NCBI GenBank assembly: GCA_905331475.1
Contig: CAJNYU010002766.1
Span: 1-64,000 of the forward strand
DNA from: Rotaria socialis
Taxonomy: Eukaryota; Rotifera; Eurotatoria; Philodinida; Philodinidae
DNA: 64,000 nucleotides
Direction of reading: 5' to 3'
The translations under genes and the position numbers were made by a program. Positions 10,908 through 23,807 of the stretch are shown in pieces (within the stretch, counting starts at the first letter, position 1; every line of letters starts with the position of its first letter). The notes beneath the pieces are model-generated. The model was not told where the DNA came from and did not search any database. It was given only the letters and a program-made list of their open reading frames with translations.

Positions 10908-13900
10908 ATGTCAAAGACAACTACAAGACTAATAAAAATAATTAAAAAACATGCGAGTGAAGAAAAGTCTTACTTCGAGGCACAGAAACTTATCGCACAA
11001 GGTGCTGATGTGAGGACACCTTTCAGCAATGACTACTCGATGATTCAATATGTTACTGAAGAAGAAGCTCGACTTCGTCAAACAACTCCTTTTAAAGCTG
11101 AGAATTGTCGGCGCATCATTAAATTATTGAAAAATCGTGCTTCTGAATTACTTTCTGAGTTGGTACTATCAAACAATGGTAAACTTGACGAGATGAGGTT
11201 TTTGGTCAAATTAAAAGCAAGCTGTTATCAGCAACAGGTATATGGGCCTTTGGGCTTGTTAGGAAAGCTGCTGAATCAGAGCGAAAATCATGTTCGACTC
11301 GATGTTGTTCGATTTCTTGTCGAAACCGATGAAGAAGCTAAGTTCGCTCTAACGAAAGAAGATGATCTACATCAGACATGCTTGTCTCTATCGCTGAATA
11401 ATCCGAAATCGTCTGCACAGGTTACTAATTATATACAAGAACAGCTTAATTTATTATTTAACAAAATCGCAAGCACTCATTCTGAAATGGATGTGAACGA
11501 GTTATCCCAATGGATTTGCCGAGGTGCTGACCCAAAAACCATAGATGAAGATCAAAATACTGTTCTTTTGAATGCTGTCCGTGCTAATAACGTTGATCTG
11601 GTTCGAGTTCTTATAGCAAATGGGTGCAATGCGATGCATAAAAATAAAGACGATAAAACTTCGATTGACATTGCTAAAAACGAACCACTGAGAAATGCTC
11701 AATTGTTAGCAATTCTATCCGAACAAGTTATTAATAATAAATTGAAACAGTTGATTGCCGCGAAAAAATCCAGTTTAAAAAAGGAAGAAGTTCTTCAGTG
11801 TTTGGAAGAAGGAGCCAACATAAATGGACGCTTTGACAATAATGACTCGTTTCTTCATTATTTAATTACTCATGGCGGCACACAAGAGATGATAGCAGCT
11901 TTTGTTAATGAATTCAATGCAGACATACTAGCAACGAACAATGCAGGACTCCGACCTATTGAGCTATGTATTTTGCATGATAAGAACCCGCATAACGTTC
12001 TCGGCACCTTTCTTAAACTACCTAGAGTGAGTACAGATGCATTTTTCAATAATGTTTCGCAAAAGAGCATCTATCAATATGCCATCGAGCAAGGTTTGAA
12101 AGATAGCGCTGATACAATCAAGGCAGAATTGAATGCACGCTTATGGGCTTGTGTTACAAGTGCTAATACTGATGATAAGCGAAATCAGAGTGTCCTGTCC
12201 GAAGCAAAAAAGCTCATCAACTATGGAGCTCAAATCAATGATCGACACGATATCGATGGAGAATACAAGAAATGGTCCGCTTTCCACGTAGCTTGTAAAA
12301 CTACGACGAAATCATTCGTCGAATATCTTGTCCGTGATCTGAAGGCGGATTGCACATTGTCGAATTCAGATAAGGATCATCCAATATCTATTGCAGCTGA
12401 ATATGGTCAGCTTGAAATTGTTCAATTTTTGAGAGAATGTCGAGGTGTACAAATAAATGTGGTCAATAAGAAACGTGATACTCCGTTACATTTGGCAGCA
12501 AAAAATCACCATTATCGTATCGTTCGATATCTGATCCTATGGGGTGCTGACGAAGAGGCTCGAAATTCATCAAAGGAAACTCCACTTGTTTCAGCGCAAA
12601 TGAGTGAGACCAATACTGAACAAGACAAAATTGAGAAAGACAAAATTGTTAACTTTCTTCGTAGCCTAGCGTTTTCCAAAGATCATAATACACGAGACGA
12701 AGTCATACAGCCGACTAAATTAACAATAGACCTAGACACGTGTGAATTATTATCACATAGCGATGTACATGAAATACAGCCACATGCTCGTGATGACCAG
12801 GCAAAAAGTAGCAAAAAAGTACTCAAAATTCTTAATCTGGGATCGAACAGGAAGCTTCATGTCGCTGCTAAAAATGGGAACGTTTCGATGGCTAGAGAAG
12901 CGATGAAAGATGGTGCTGATATTTGTTATCGTCACAAGCAAAGGAGCCCTTATGAAGTGGCACAGGATGCAGCCGCAGTGTATGCGTGCAAAGCACAGTT
13001 GAATTCAACAAATAACAACGATCGGCGGAAGCTTTGTGCCATGGCATTAGGCTGTCAACAGATTAGTGATGATATTCTTCAGCATGCACAAACACAACTT
13101 GACGAATCGATTAAACAATCGAATTTTGCTCTTTTTGTGACATACTGCGAAGCTGGGATACCAATAACACCTGATTTGCTCTATCTAGCTTGTACATCAT
13201 CAGATAATGTTGAAATTGTTGACTATCTTGTTAAAAAAGATCGCACTATCTATGAAGCCATGTATAACTATACCACATTAGATTCGCCATATCATCTTGC
13301 AAAAAAGAAAAAATTCAACAAAGTCGCTACTTATATTAAATATCACCTAACAATCGATTGTACAGAAGCTATCAAGAAAAATGACGTAGAACTTGTTAAA
13401 CAGCTTATTCGTGCCGGTTCAAGTGTCGATTTAACCAACACAAATAATATAGGTGAAGCGCTACGTCACCGAAATGACACACTCATCCAAGTTATTTGTG
13501 AAAATGGCGTCAAATTACCATTTGAATGGCTTCAGTTGGATAGCATCGTGCTTTCACCAGCTATAGAAAAACATATAGGTTCCGATATAGCATTTACTAT
13601 CAACCGTAATTTGATTAATCGCAGACTTCGCCTTGCTGCCGCAACTGGAGATTTTCATTTACTCATCAAATGTCAACGACTCGGTGCTGATATCGATTCG
13701 AAAACTTGTGATGGATCAACGGCGCTCTTATGCGCAGTTCAAAATGGGAATTATTTTCGCATTGTTCATTCACTCGTATCGCGTGGCGCAACTATGCTTC
13801 ACTCTAATGAAAACCAATCGATGTCACTTATAGAACTCTGTAACAAGAAAAACTTCAGGGTCATAGAAAAATATCTAAAAGAACAACTTAACGTACAATT

Positions 13901-16900
13901 TGCTGCAGCTATACTCGACGACGATAGGCACAATGCAACAGCTTTCGCAGCATTCGGTGCTGATTTCAACTATAAAGATGAGCAAAAGCACGCACCATTG
14001 TATTATGCAATACAGTACCATGGCATAGATCTTGTCTCATGGCTTTGTGAACGTGGAAGTAATCCAACTTCAGTTGATGATAATGGTGACTATCCGATAA
14101 CTCTGGCGGCAGAAAAAGGTAAGATCTCCCGTTTCGTGTAAATAGCTTCGGTACATTTGCATTTTTCTCAACAAACTATCTCACTTCAATTTTTTCTTCT
14201 ATCAATGAAATTAGCACGGATAATAAGTTTCAGCGGCCAAACCAAAAAGTAACTGTAAGCTAGACCATACATGAACTTATAGCGGTGTGTGTCGGTGTTG
14301 ATGTGGATATTGATATACAAGAAATGCCTGTAAATATGCTTTCAAATGTCTGGAAATCTATGATATTGTTTATCCAAAACATTTCAAATGAAACTGTATT
14401 CCTTTCATTCCTTTCTTTTCTTAGCCTGTTGTTGAGGGGGTGGTGGCATGCAAAAACCTCAGGAGTAAAATGAGATTAAAAGATGTATGATTTTTTTCTT
14501 AAATGTGGAGTACTCATTCTGGCCATCAGATTTTATTGGTAATTCCTCCATAGGATTCAAACTATTGATCTCGGAATAATGAATATTCTCCTCTTAAATA
14601 TAGGACTGCAGAGAATGAGGATTGGTAATCAGTTAGTGCCAGTTACTCAATTTTGATTCGCGTTTGCAGTTTAATTTTTCATATGGGAGTGTATTATTAC
14701 CTTTAGGGAATAGCGATGGCATATGTTTAGCATGACAATTTCTGATGTATTCATATAGTACAGTAGGAATGCGACAATCGTGATAAGTAAGTTTTCAAAC
14801 TTCATTTGTTTTAAATTATACCCAAATTCAAAGATCCCTAAAGGAAAATCCCTATTTGGTGACCAGAAAAACAATATAATCTCATTATTCACAAGTGTGG
14901 ATTCGATTTAGAGAGTGATTTACGAAATCACAATTTGTGGAAAATTGTATCCAAGCTGAATAAGTATCGTTAGCTTCTCATTTTTTACCCTTGTAAGAGC
15001 TGCACAAAAAATCGTTAAGTATTTGTTTCCTCTCTCATATTGGCATAAGTAGATCTTAAATATCCCGATAACGCATCAATATTTTTACAAACCATTTCTC
15101 TGAATTCTACATGGCAAGCCTATATACATGCCTTGATCATCATTCGTCTGTTCTTGAAGAATTCATTTTATTAACTGTATTTTTAATATTATTACTCAGA
15201 TGGATATAGAGGTGTGCTCCATGACTCTTTTACGTTCAGCTTATATTCGTCGACCATGCGTAATTATCACAACAACAGAATGTATGAATGCCTTTTATTA
15301 CTTTTCATTACATATCGAAGTCAATCTATGACTTTCATATCAGCATTTACCAGATAATATACTGACAATGATTGCTGCACATCATCAAGGAAAAAGAAGT
15401 TGTGAAATTAAGAGAATGGATATAATTATAATGTGTTCATGTTCACTATATCGAGCTTTCTTGATATTGAATACGAATTTGACGTCAACAACATTAACAT
15501 AGGTCTTTATCTTTGAAACATGTGCGCCTGCCATACCAGACTCGTGTTAAACGCTACTATAGGAATTGACTACAGAATGAGATCTATGTTGGCTTGTAGA
15601 AGATAAATTCTTCTATTTTTGATGTTGTATTTATAAACTAATTATGTTGTGGGCTGTTAAAATCTTTAAATTGCGCCATCTACGAACATTAACACAGTAA
15701 AAAAGAGAATTTGATTCTGCATAAGTCATAATATAGAGAGGATTATTCTGTTGTCAAAAATAACACTGAAATTTATAGTGACCTTTAGCAAAATTGAATA
15801 ACTTCGGTCTAGTCGCTATACTATGTGAGTCATTTGTGGTTTGATTGAGCTAGCTTATGCATCACTATTTGTGTCATAACCAATGATTGTAGATTAACAT
15901 GTGTGCCAGGATTACACAGTATAAACACGGTGATTGAAATTTCATAAGGTATATAAAATGCTTTCATTTGATGAAAGTAGTTGGTTCAGTGTTTCTGCTC
16001 TATGATTTATCTACTTGATAACAATTCAACGGTTGAATTACGCTTCTTTTTTTCTCCATCGCGCTTCTACATAAAAAAAAGTTGACTTTCCTAAGAATGA
16101 ACCGCTTTGGAAATTCGATCGATGAGAATATTTCAAATTCTCGAGAGAACGTATAATACACTTTCAGTGCCAATCAATCTTTAAATGGATATTATAGCAA
16201 CAGTTTCATGTTTATAGGTGATTTTGCCGTAGTGGAACTGTTTGCAACAAAATATCCAGTAACAAAAAAGCAAAAAAATAGAACTGGTTTAACCGCTCTT
16301 CAGATAGCACAAAAAGAAGGATTCAAACGTATTGCCCAAATACTAGAATTTGGTGACACTTCGCACGATTTCTTGATTACAGATGAAAAAATATCTGCCA
16401 CATCCAAGCACAGCTATCAGGTGCTTGAAACTGCGTGTCGAAATGGCCAAGCAAAAATTATCAAAGAATTTTGTCAAGAACGTTACGACTCTAGAGATGA
16501 AAAAAAAAGTCTGTGTTGTAAACTTATTGGCATAGCTAAAAGCTACCACCAAGAAGAAATAGCAGACATTCTTCAGTTGCATTACGATCGACAGTTAAAA
16601 ATGGATATTCCTTCAGATATAGAATTGGAAAAAATAGTAACATTAGACGCCAAGTATAAGAACATATTAAATGGAGTTTTGGAAGGCCTACACAACACCA
16701 TTACTGGAATCTCTGCCGATCTTGATCCTGCTGACCCAGGCACATTTATCAATTTATTCTCGAAGTTGGTAACAAATTTACAACAAAATGCACAGGAACT
16801 TGAGAATGCTGACACAAAAAAAAATATCCGCAAACTGATTCGAAAAGATATGTCTGGTACGGAAGAAAAATTAGAGGCAATAGATAAACGATTGAATCAA

Positions 16901-19780
16901 GTCGAGGAATACAATACAATGCTCAAGAAAAGTATTCAAAAAACCGATAAACGTTTAAGCAGCGTAACAGGCTTAACTGCGGGTAAAAAAAAATACATTT
17001 TTGACGAACTGGAGTTACACAAAAAACAATTAGCTGTTTATGAGTCTTCCATGTTGCTGTTTCTTCGAGAACGAGAAGGCCTGCTAAACAGGCGCAAGAC
17101 CATGGAGTTCATCAAGGACAAATCTTTTTTATACTTATTCTATCGAACGATTGAGATCCGTTTAAATGCATTGTTTCACAGTGTTCTAGCAGCTCAAGGT
17201 GGTTACCTGCAACTGCAAGCTAGCAAGGATATGAAATTCGCAATAGGAGCGGCAGCACCTGATTTACTATCGGGCGCATGGAAATTCGCAAATCTCTTCA
17301 CTGACGCATTGTTGACGTGTAAGTAATTTATTATCGAAAAATTAGCAAATATTATATCAGTTGAGATGTAATTCAGATGTGAAAAGAACAATTATAATCT
17401 TCTTTGAATAATGCCAAACGATTCTCAGTCTAATTCTTAATGAATTAAAAATATCGAGCCCATCACTATACATATAATCAGAAAGACCGAATCACCTTTT
17501 AATTGTAGTCACCATAGGATTTTCAAAGGAACATCATCTTATCTAACATCGTGACAAACAGCTAATAAGAGCTCATGAAGCTTTTGAATGTCCTAATGGC
17601 CCTTGCGGCCAGTGTTAAGTCTCGAGCAGCACAATAATCAATAGTCTTTTCATTATGATATAGTAGAAAGTGTACTAAGTGCTTTTTAGATCATTTTCAG
17701 CTCGCCACTGTCACTGCGATTTCGTGAAGAATACGAATAACTTATATAAACATCGATGATAACTAAAAAATCATTTTTTTAAAGCGATTGGGAAGTTAAA
17801 TCAATCATCGAAGGTTTACTATTCATGAATCATGATCTCAAAGTAGCAGCAGCAAAGAGGAATAGATAGTTTGCTCATCAGTTGTAAGAGGATACCGAGC
17901 ATCATAGATTTCTGAGGAAAAATTCGCAATTTTTAAATTCCAACATACATAATCAGAAACTAATCTGCATCGGTTACAAACATTCTCGAATGCTAGAAAC
18001 CCGACAAATACGTTATATTCCATCTCGAATCGAGGCTTTCTCTAAAATATATGATTCTTAGCTACTCTACAGCAAAATTAAATCTATTACGCACTGCGCA
18101 TTTTATATTTTGCGTAGCATGCGTTTATTTTTCTCTTAGCTCACTCTAATATTTAGCATATATTTTTGTTATCTAGTACCCTTCGGCAGCATATTGAAAC
18201 CGATCAAAACGTTTACTAATTTTTTCGTGGGGAAGCTTAATGAAAGGGAACAGAAAAGGGAATTTTACAATATTTCAACTTTGGGTAATATTGAAGAGCT
18301 TCAACGTGTTGCATCAGATACGGCCGCCCTTCTCACACTCTATTACAAGCAACAAATCGAATCTATTGATGCATTAACAAAAATAAAAAGCAGCAACTTT
18401 CTAACCCAGAAAGTTCATGCACTCAAAGAAAATTTTCTGGATTTCCATCCAGAAAAGAAGGACGAAAAAGCTGTGATAATAGTAGCTCTCTATGTGATAA
18501 ATTGGCTCATTGAAACACTTAAAACAGCGAAGGGTCGCGAAATTGTCTCAAATATCCCATTATCAGAACAGCTATGGTATTACGTCGCCAAAAATGATCC
18601 TTTTGTGACCAAGACAATAGAATATCTAACTGACATTGCTGGATATTCAGATGGTCGACAACTCATACCGCTACAAAAAAAAGATCCTAACGGGAGGAAG
18701 TATCAAGTTAAGTTACAGCATTTGATTGGGTATCCCTCAGTAGTATCTAAAGATGGACTTATTTATCAATATCCAGTATCACCGCAGGATTTTCAAAAAG
18801 ACAACTATCCAGATTTGACAATATTTGGTTATGTTTACTTAGAGCCGTTTACAACAGATAGAGAAATATGCAGGTCCATTATTAAAGAAAGACATCTAAT
18901 TTCTGCGCAGCGTAGTGTCAGTGCCGATACTAGAACAAAAATCGCGGAAATCGAACGTATGTCGATGGGAATAAAAGGGGAAAACAGTGGTATTCGGCCG
19001 GCTGTTATGTCAGACACAGCTTTTGAAGTAGCCAAAGTACTTCGAGAGCAAAAGTCTTTTGCTGATTCCAGTTATGTTCACAAAGAAATTAAGAAATCTG
19101 GAATTAACATTGAGTGTAGAATCGAAAATCTTCAGAATAGTCTTCAAGAAAATGATATGCGATATCAAACATCAATGGAGGCTGCTCATGATTTCGTTAA
19201 ACTTGAGTCTGATCGGGCACTCACCGCATTGATAAAAGAAAACAAGCAACGATTTGATGATGGATTGAGAAAACAGACTGAACAAATGCTAGAACTTCAA
19301 AAACAGTTGGAATCCAAGAATAAGCATTATATCAAAGAAATCCAAAAGCATTTACAATCCGAGAACAAACAGTACATGGAACAAGTTCAAAAGCAATTAG
19401 AAACCCAAAACGTAAATCGCATCGAACAAACTCAAAAACAGATAGAATTCCAGCTTCAAAATCTTACAAATGAGATTTCAAAACACAGCAAAGCCGAGCT
19501 CAACACAAAGGAGCCTAAACTCAAGCAACATAAACCTGGATTGCATCACACTGCGGCTAAACCACAGAAATCAAATCAGCCACACGCAATTGTCGAAGCT
19601 ACCATTAACCATGGTGAAACTGAACGAAAACAGCTTACCAGTCAATTGCAAGCTCCAAGTCACAATATGCAACAACAGATCACGGGGCAGTCATCAACCG
19701 TTAACAAAATATTATCGGTAGCCAATGACAAATATCCTCCTGAAAATGAGGAATCTTTTGATTATCCTACAAGATTCTGA
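10908..19780 (+). CDS. Giant ankyrin-repeat / coiled-coil protein, 1971 aa, 3 exons
   Basis: Exons 10908-14118, 16218-17318 and 18177-19780 join in frame (5916 nt including stop). Introns are 2099 and 858 nt, both phase 1. Exon 1 plus the start of exon 2 carry degenerate ankyrin repeats, such as TPLHLAAKNHHYRIVRYLI, STALLCAVQNGNYFRIVHSL and TALQIAQKEGFKRIAQIL. The intron 1 junction restores a repeat (LAAEKG + DFAVVELF). Residues ~1270-1380 and ~1735-1880 are predicted coiled coils; the latter is Q/K/E-rich with a repeated QKQLE-type unit. Residues ~1440-1700 form a conserved-looking helical region (ALYVINWLIETL, GYPSVVSKDGLIYQYP, IFGYVYLEPF) that I cannot name. There is no signal peptide or membrane span, so a cytoplasmic scaffold is likely. 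Exon 3 lacks its own ATG, which supports splicing. Confidence 0.8.
14119..16217 (+). other. Intron 1 of the ankyrin gene (2.1 kb)
   Basis: The donor is GGTAAGA at 14118/14119 and the acceptor is TTTATAG at 16217. The intron is AT-rich. I see no embedded gene or clear transposon, although a GAGGGGGTGGTGG tract lies near 14434. It is far longer than the ~50-60 nt introns of the calpain gene in this window. Confidence 0.6.
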
Positions 19781-19940
19781 ACTCTTCTCTCTACAATCTA
19801 TGTTTTGCATCATTATCGAATTAAAATTGATTATAATTCTAAAATTCACTTGCAAAATTATTTGCAAGATATATTTCTGCTGATTTCTTGAATCTCTGAA
19901 CTTTGATCGACAGTAAAAATGTCGAAAACTGAGTAGGGAT

Positions 19941-20240
19941 TCATGAAACAAACTCGTTTAGTATACGTTGTTTTATTTGTTCACGAGTTTTTTTGACTTG
20001 AAGAGATTCAGGATTTTCTGTGTGCCCATGGCCAGTTTTACCACCAGACAAATAATTCTGATCTATATCAGTATGAACATATACGCCACAATCCTTTTTA
20101 TTGGGCCTTTTTTTGTTGCATTTGTATACGTATTGATTCATTATTACAAGAGGTTGTCGCTGATTCGAAGTAATGAAATTTAAATCACTGTTGACGTTGC
20201 GTGTCGATTCCATGGCGGCCTCCATATGTATACTTATCAC
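19941..20240 (-). pseudogene. FLYWCH-like zinc-binding fragment
   Basis: A minus-strand frame, with a well-placed ATG at 20213 (GCCATGG context), encodes about 90 residues that fit the pattern of a FLYWCH module: LNFITSNQRQPLVI, YVYKCNKK, a Cys in KKDCGVYVHTD, and a closing His pair in KTGHGHTENPESLQV, followed by the helical KKTREQIKQRIL. FLYWCH modules bind DNA and, in bdelloids and other animals, are often attached to MULE-type transposases. The frame stops right after the helix, and I found no continuation downstream. I infer a truncated gene or a transposon remnant; a short functional protein is possible. Confidence 0.45.
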
Positions 20241-23200
20241 TCGAATAATGAATAATTGAAGAATAATTTTCTTGTTCTTTTCTATTACATTGTAATTACT
20301 AAGTGACCGATGTCTGATAGACCAATGATAGATCTAAACGAGCATAAGTCGCCATCGATCCTACAATAATAACATATTCATCGAGTATCTTTCAAAATAC
20401 TCCTTCTTTTAGAACTTTTTTTTTATTTTTATAAATTTCTTTGACATTTTTGCTGTCGACCAAATTTGAGTTTACCGATTTCTTTACTTAATATATGATA
20501 TTCATAAAAAAAAACAGAAATCTTCCTCTGTGTAATTCACTCTAGACTTCAATCAGCAGAAATCGAGCTAACTGATTTTAATGGGACTATCGCAAACTAT
20601 ACCTCTCCAAAGTTCATTTTGAACATGAAATCGGTTCCAATCGTAATCTCGAGGGAGTTTATTTTGATTATAACTATGACAGGAGACTTTCTTATCCACA
20701 AATGCACACACCCACACTGAAAAACAAAATGGTATCAAACAAATCATTTGAGAGCTCTTTTGATTTTTCTCAGGGGGCAGAGTTTTGTAGCAGATCTCTT
20801 AGAAGTATCGTTGTCAAACGCTTTCCTACAATCCTGCTTTTTTTGTGTACATTTATGCTCCCGGCAGATGTTCACTATTCAGACAATTGTTCAGTCTCAA
20901 GCCTTTCATCTATTAATTAATTTATCAGTCACTTTGTAATCCAGTTTCAATATTGTACAACTGTATTTTTGAGTGCACACGTTTTCGTGACGACCTCTTT
21001 TCTACAAAAAATACACAAGGGCTTCACTGATATGACAATGAACTTAAACATTTTCCTTGATAAAAAATACTGCCTACAACTCGAAAATTATTTTATACTC
21101 ACATTTCATGAAATACTACGCCTCAGTTTTATTGCAGTTTTTGCGGCCCCTACTGTTTTATATCATTGATTATTCCGCCCACAATACTTTTTTAATACAA
21201 TAAAACGATTAGTTTCGTGCCATTTTATCTAGCTGGCGATCTTATTAGTTTAGAACAAAATGATACATCTCATTTTGGATTTAACTTGGACAATTGTAAG
21301 GTACATACAAGCACAGAAGAAGATATCGGAGTATAAACACAAATATAAGAGATGCACATAACTCTCAAGATTATCAATTTCTCTTGTTATACAAATTGTT
21401 ATGGATTCTCTTGTTCTGCTCCTTTAAAATAAATTAAGGGTGAAATATATCGTTATTTTTAATCGTTCGTTTCCTTTTGGTTTCAAATATTTTCAACATA
21501 GGTGATGCTATTATGATTGATATTTAGAAACTGTTTACTTCTTATAGGAGTTCCTTCAATGGATTTCAATGACATCTTATTAAAAACTGTGTACACACAC
21601 TAGAACGACATCTTATAATGCACTATAATTTTCTATTGTATGCATTTTGCGTACACGATAGAGGTGTATTCTAAACTTTCATTGGTGATTCAACTGTTTA
21701 GTGTGAACGAGTTACACGATTTACTTGAATTAAATCAAAATCGACAAGTTGACGTTTCTACAGCAGTCAAAAAAATTCAGTAACATCTTTTGAAGTAGAA
21801 TTTTTCTAAACAGTGGTTTTAGTCAAAAAATTGAGACGTTCGCCCAACACTATTCATGTCTTAAATAAGATTTGTCTCTATTTTAATACGTATTTTTGTC
21901 AAGTGAACATTCCATTAATAAAAACACCCGTTAAATCGCACGAATAGATATTTTCAGAAAACAACGACAGATGGACTCTTATTTATGAAATATCATTTTG
22001 ATAGTTATTAAAAAAATTATAAATTCAATTGCTATCGATCGTTTTACTATAATGAGATGTGGTCTTTAATTGTATATCAATGATATATGTAATATCAGAG
22101 AAGGAGAAGATCTGCGAATGTTTTTAATCATTATGATCGGTAATAAATTATTTCTAGAGTTTCTTTGGACGTATCTTTTAGTTTGTCTTTGGAAAAAATA
22201 ATCTCAATGAAAAGTTCAACTAACTCAACATTTACTTGTGAAAATTATAATATTTTAGTTGAACTTGATATTAGACTATATCAAATTTAATGAGGAAAAC
22301 TCTATGTGATTTAATAAAATGTTCTTTTCTTTTAGTATTTTAGGAATTTTACTATTATTCATTCGTAGATATCTACATGAACTCGTCAAGTCATGTCGCC
22401 TACTCTTCACGTTTTTAAAATGTCTAATACATATTTGAAATGAATCTTTCGCCTATTTTTTATTGAAAGAGAAGAAAAGGTGTTTAATGAAATTAATTCA
22501 AGCATAGTTACAGTTCATTCTGGTTGAAGTATTGCATATTTATCTTTTGTTGGGACAGGTTAATAACAATAAATTCTTTTCTAGCAATTATAGGTTCTGT
22601 TTCTTGTGACTATTTCAATAATTAATCTAAGTTCGTGATGCTCTTTCTGCTTGAATAAAAAGCGATTTATATTCGACCACTACAATCCTTATATTTGCAT
22701 AAACAAACGAAAAATTGGATAATCAACAAATGTTAAAAAAGCAAAAGCAATAACGGAAACTCCTGAATCATCAATAGAACTTACATCAATTATAAATAAA
22801 TAAATTTTATATTTGTATTGTTTCTATCATTTTTAATTGGGTTCTAAATAAAATATGAATAAACAATCTAGAAAAGAATCTATTTAGATTCCTTGAAGTC
22901 TTATTTTTCCACCATTAATAAGAACAGTAAACATAAATAAATCTTATATTCTCTCCTCGAGGTATTTGTTATCTTCTTGTGACTATTGCTGGTAAATCAG
23001 ATCTCTTTTTGGGAAATGTATATTTTCCCTTTAACATTCCTTAGTTGTAAAAATCGATCCTCTTCGATTATTTTAAGATTAAAATAAAAAGATAAATTTT
23101 TATTTTTAAATTTTGCTTCACTTTTTCCTGGCCATTTTACTTTTCAATACTAATTGAATCATATTTGTTCTGTTTGATTTTCGACTAAGAAAAGTTTCAT

Positions 23201-23807
23201 AAGTAAGAATTTAATTGTTGATTAGAAATTTAATTTATGGTGCAGTTATATTTCATTTTTTCATAATAAATTGTGTTTCTGTAACAGAAGTCGTCGAAAC
23301 TTTTTGGAAGTGCTTTCTTTTGTATCATTTTTCAAGAAACTAAAGAAATTCTAACGCTTTGGAAACATATTTTGTCAAACTAACATACGATGCAAAAACA
23401 TTAAACCGTACTGTAAACATTTTTCTCTTTTGGGGTGTGGGTAAATGCGTGTGGTTACTCAAGGAGTCCTCCCACATCCTCGAGAAACTCTGAATGAAAT
23501 GAATATGACTCATGAGCTCACAAAAACAAATCGTCAACGTGTGTGATACTTCGGATAAGATCTGTGAGAAGCCTATGATCGGTCAGGCTAGATTTTGTAG
23601 GAATGAAGATTTTTCTTTTTTACATAAAAATTGTATCGAACACGATATGATAGAAGAGAAAAGCACAACTCTACTTGTATTCGAACGCACTTTAATCTCT
23701 GTATTACTATAGTTTTTCATTGATACATCAAAAATTGCTTTTTTCCTTTCAGAAAAGCAAACATGTATTTAGGATATTTTTTAGATTAGTATTTTTATCT
23801 GAAAAAA
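20241..23807. other. AT-rich intergenic region
   Basis: There are only short, low-complexity frames. CACACACCCACACTG (20703) and GGGGTGTGGGTAAATGCGTGTGG (23433) are telomere-like words. I see no gene or structured element that I can support. Confidence 0.5.

Noticed and set aside
14285-16207. Additional exons within ankyrin intron 1
   Set aside because: Exons 1 and 2 join precisely within an ankyrin repeat, and the short frames in between show no repeat features.
20702-21169. Overlapping 60-70 codon frames downstream of the ankyrin gene
   Set aside because: They have AT-rich, hydrophobic low-complexity translations, no splice pattern and no conserved motifs.
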